A stretch of DNA of 64,000 nucleotides from Mantamonas sphyraenae. Its lineage: Eukaryota > CRuMs > Mantamonadidae. Below are positions 61,980 through 64,000 of the stretch, one piece after another. Where the stretch lies: NCBI GenBank assembly GCA_026936335.1, contig JAPMXV010000063.1:1-64000 (forward strand). Reading direction: 5' to 3'. The translations under genes and the position numbers were made by a program. The stretch's first letter is position 1, and each line of letters begins with the position of its first letter. The notes beneath the pieces are model-generated. The model made no database searches. It saw only the letters and a list, made by a program, of their open reading frames with translations, and was not told where the DNA came from.

Positions 61980-64000
61980 TCAATCTCGCCACTTGGATTT
62001 GCCCTTGCCCTTGTTCTTGAACAGAGACGATTTGAGGGAAGACACAAGCTTGTCCATGCCCTCCTGTCCCCCGCTCTTTCCTCCTTTCCCTCCCTTGTCC
62101 TTTCCACCGTTCTCCTCCACACGCCGTCGTTTCCTGTCTCCTCCCTCGCCTGCATGAGCACCACCCCTTCCACCACCCCTTCCACCTCGTCCACCACCCC
62201 TTCCACCTCGTCCACCTCCTCGTCCACCACCTCGTCCACCACCTCGTCCACCACCCCTTCCACACCCTCCCACCACCCCTTCCACCCCTCCCACCACCCC
62301 TGCCACCACCTCGTCCACCCCATCCACCACCCTCTTCCCTCTCCTCCCTGCTTCGTTTCCTCTGCGCCGCTCGCTTCTCCATGATCTGCTCCCGCACGTA
62401 CAACGCCTTGCGGTTCTCCACCGAAAACTCCATGATGGGACGCCACTGGTCACCCAACACATGTGGGTTGTTGTTCAACGCACGCAACACCGCCAATGCC
62501 TCCTCGTGACTGCCACAATCCACAAACCCAAACCCACGTGCCTTGGCCTTGCCCGTGGTTTTGTCCTTGCGTCGCGGATCCCTCTCCACCTTGGCCTCCT
62601 TCACCTGTACAGTGAACCCCTGCTTCTCCGCCACGTCCTGGATAAGATTGCGCATTCCCTGTTCGTCCATGTCTCGCGGCAGATTCCTCCACGACAGACG
62701 CGTGGGCGACACAAAGAAGTTGGGGTTGCCCAGCTTCTCCATCTTGCTCTTCTGTGCCCGCATGCGCTTCTCCATGTACTCCTGTGGCAGAGATTGACCC
62801 AATTCACTCTGTGGATCGATGTTGCCCTCGTCGGCCAGGTACAGGTTGCGTTTGTCCTGTGCCTTGCGCTTGTTCTTGCCCGTGGCCTTCAGTTCCGCCG
62901 CACGTTCCCGATCCACAGCAAGCACCACCGACAGCACACGTCCACCCAATCGAATGCCCCCATCTGCTCCTGCGTGTTCCACCGTCTGTGCTTTGACTCC
63001 CTTTTCCTCACGCTTGCGCCGCAGCTTGTTCATCTTGCTTTGGAACCCGTCCTCCTCCTCATCCTCCTCCTCATCATCATCATCATCATCCTCATCCTCA
63101 TCAGCGTCATCAAAGCGACTGTGTTGCTTGCGTGTGCTCCTCCCCTCTGCCTCTGCCAGACACGCCTCTACACCGTCTTTGTTGGCAAATTGCACAAAGG
63201 CCATGCCCCGGGAACGCCCGCTTTCCTTGTCCACCAACACCTTGCACAGCTTGACCCGGCCAAACTCTTCAAACGCCTCTCGAACCTCCTCTTCACTGTT
63301 GTCATACGACAGATTGCGCACAAACACCGTCTGGCCTTCGTTCACATCGTTGTATCGCTTCTTCTTGTGATCGTCGTCCTCATCATCCTCATCATCCTCG
63401 TCCTCATCCTCATCATCCTCATCATCCTCATCATCCTCATCATCCTCCTCATCCTCATCATCCTCCTCATCATCCTCCTCATCCTCATCATCGCCTTCGA
63501 TGGCCATATCCCCCTTCTTCTTCTCATACTCCTCGCGTGCAACACACCAATCCACCGCAATGGGTCTGCTCTTCAACTTGGCCCCATTGAGCTTGTTCAG
63601 TGCCTGGATGGCATCCTTCATGACCGCAAACTGCACAAAGGCAAACCCTCGAAACAGGCCCCGGGCATCCTTGGGCATGACAATCTCGCTGATGTACCCA
63701 AACCGCCCAAACAGGGCCTGCAACTGTTTCTCCTTGACCCGAAAGGCCAGGTTGCGCACAATCAAACGACACTTCTTGGGTTTGGGTTCCTCCATGAAGC
63801 GTACCGTCACCTTGTTGCCTCCAAACGTCTTGCCATCCATGCGTTCCCACGCCGCACGTGCATCCGCAATGCTATCGTACTCCACCACCGCCTGGTTGGG
63901 TGAACGTCGTTCCATACTCACCACCTTGACCCCTCCCTTCTTGGCCCTGTTTTCCACTGTTTTGTCCTTTGTCTTGCGTCCCATGCCGTCAATCACCAGC
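61980..64000 (-). CDS. RBM28: RBM28/Nop4-like nucleolar RNA-binding protein (5' end beyond window)
   Basis: The frame is open to the right edge, so the N-terminal residues, including the start of the first RRM, are missing. Visible RRMs: the tail of one (VVEYDSIADARAAWERMDGK), a full one (CRLIVRNLAFRVKEKQL ... RGFAFVQFAVMKDAIQAL), another (TVFVRNLSYDNSEEEV ... SRGMAFVQFANKDGVEA) and a fourth (LSWRNLPRDMDEQGMRNLI ... GFGFVDCGSHEEALAVL). Acidic Asp/Glu runs separate them. RBM28/Nop4 acts in large ribosomal subunit assembly. The C-terminus is an RGG box read in another frame: up to about 62268 the frame is the main one; then the frame shifted by one base reads CGRGGGRGGG ... FKNKGKGKSKWRD and ends at 61980. 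The main frame instead gives Trp-rich nonsense to 61864. So a one-base insertion in a GGG run (62265-62267) or a tiny intron is present. Confidence 0.88.
62265..62267 (-). other. Candidate one-base insertion in the RGG box of the RBM28-like gene
   Basis: The coding strand reads GGGAGGGTGTGGAAGG. Skipping one G of the second GGG keeps an RGG-type protein on both sides (GGRGGGR then CGRGGGR), while the unshifted frame becomes WKGWWTRWWTR. The tract is repetitive, so a polymorphic or mis-sequenced G run is the simplest cause; a tiny intron cannot be excluded. Confidence 0.55.

Noticed and set aside
1-64000. tRNA, rRNA or transposon genes
   Set aside because: I found no cloverleaf-like A/B-box pair, rRNA core sequence, reverse transcriptase, transposase or integrase motif in any frame. 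A tRNAscan and Rfam run would be decisive.

Overview
The window is the left end of a chromosome from a compact-genome, flagellate-type unicellular eukaryote. It opens with about 195 bp of CCCTAA (TTAGGG-type) telomere repeat. Coding sequence starts within 300 bp of the repeat and fills nearly all of the remaining 64 kb. The DNA is GC-rich. Genes have zero to two short GT-AG introns (41 to 325 nt). The gene content is eukaryotic: Pol I subunit A43, eIF2-beta, COG7, PDCD2, RBM28, a Ufm1 protease, and flagellar proteins (Tctex-type dynein light chain, SHIPPO/STPG repeat protein). I cannot place the lineage from the sequence alone. Genes alternate strands almost perfectly: head-to-head neighbours share 50-310 bp promoters and tail-to-tail neighbours are separated by 20-230 bp or overlap.

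Layout. 1-195 telomere. 484-4047: subtelomeric repeat-protein gene of unknown family, broken by an in-frame TAG. 4.3-6.2 kb: secreted beta-propeller/cysteine-rich protein with a GPI-like tail. 6.6-31.2 kb: a run of single-copy genes (leucine-rich-repeat protein, Tctex1 light chain, LIM protein, RWD-RING protein, RPA43, eIF2-beta, STPG protein, a multi-pass membrane protein, a giant protein of five BtpA-like barrels, a coiled-coil/double-GRAM protein, a second LRR protein, an EF-hand multi-pass membrane protein). 31.0-50.7 kb: an inverted duplication with arms of about 8.3 kb around a 3 kb spacer. It carries two head-to-head giant surface proteins (about 3,090 residues each; signal peptide, propeller head, about 20 IPT/TIG domains, cysteine-rich stem, multi-pass membrane domain, cytosolic tail). 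50.5-51.2 kb: a breakpoint scar made of the truncated tail of the 27-31 kb gene fused to a fragment of the telomere-adjacent gene family. 51.2-64 kb: conserved genes again (IQ-BAG protein, class B DnaJ, an FHA-RING-UFSP fusion, a small unknown protein, MAT2B/RmlD-like reductase, COG7, PDCD2, a GPI-type secreted protein, and RBM28, cut by the window end).

The most unusual object is the 31-51 kb locus. Two giant TIG receptors are fired in opposite directions from one 188-bp promoter. Their bodies are almost identical, but the heads are unrelated in sequence and one TIG module is exchanged in every repeat unit. This looks like a paired surface-recognition system maintained by gene conversion, although function is inference only. 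Four reading-frame breaks (about 1.4 kb, 18.4 kb, 33.2 kb, 62.3 kb) and one in-frame stop (3.77 kb) are flagged. They may be real lesions, tiny introns or sequencing errors. The splice junctions given were inferred by eye from GT/AG sites, phase and protein continuity.
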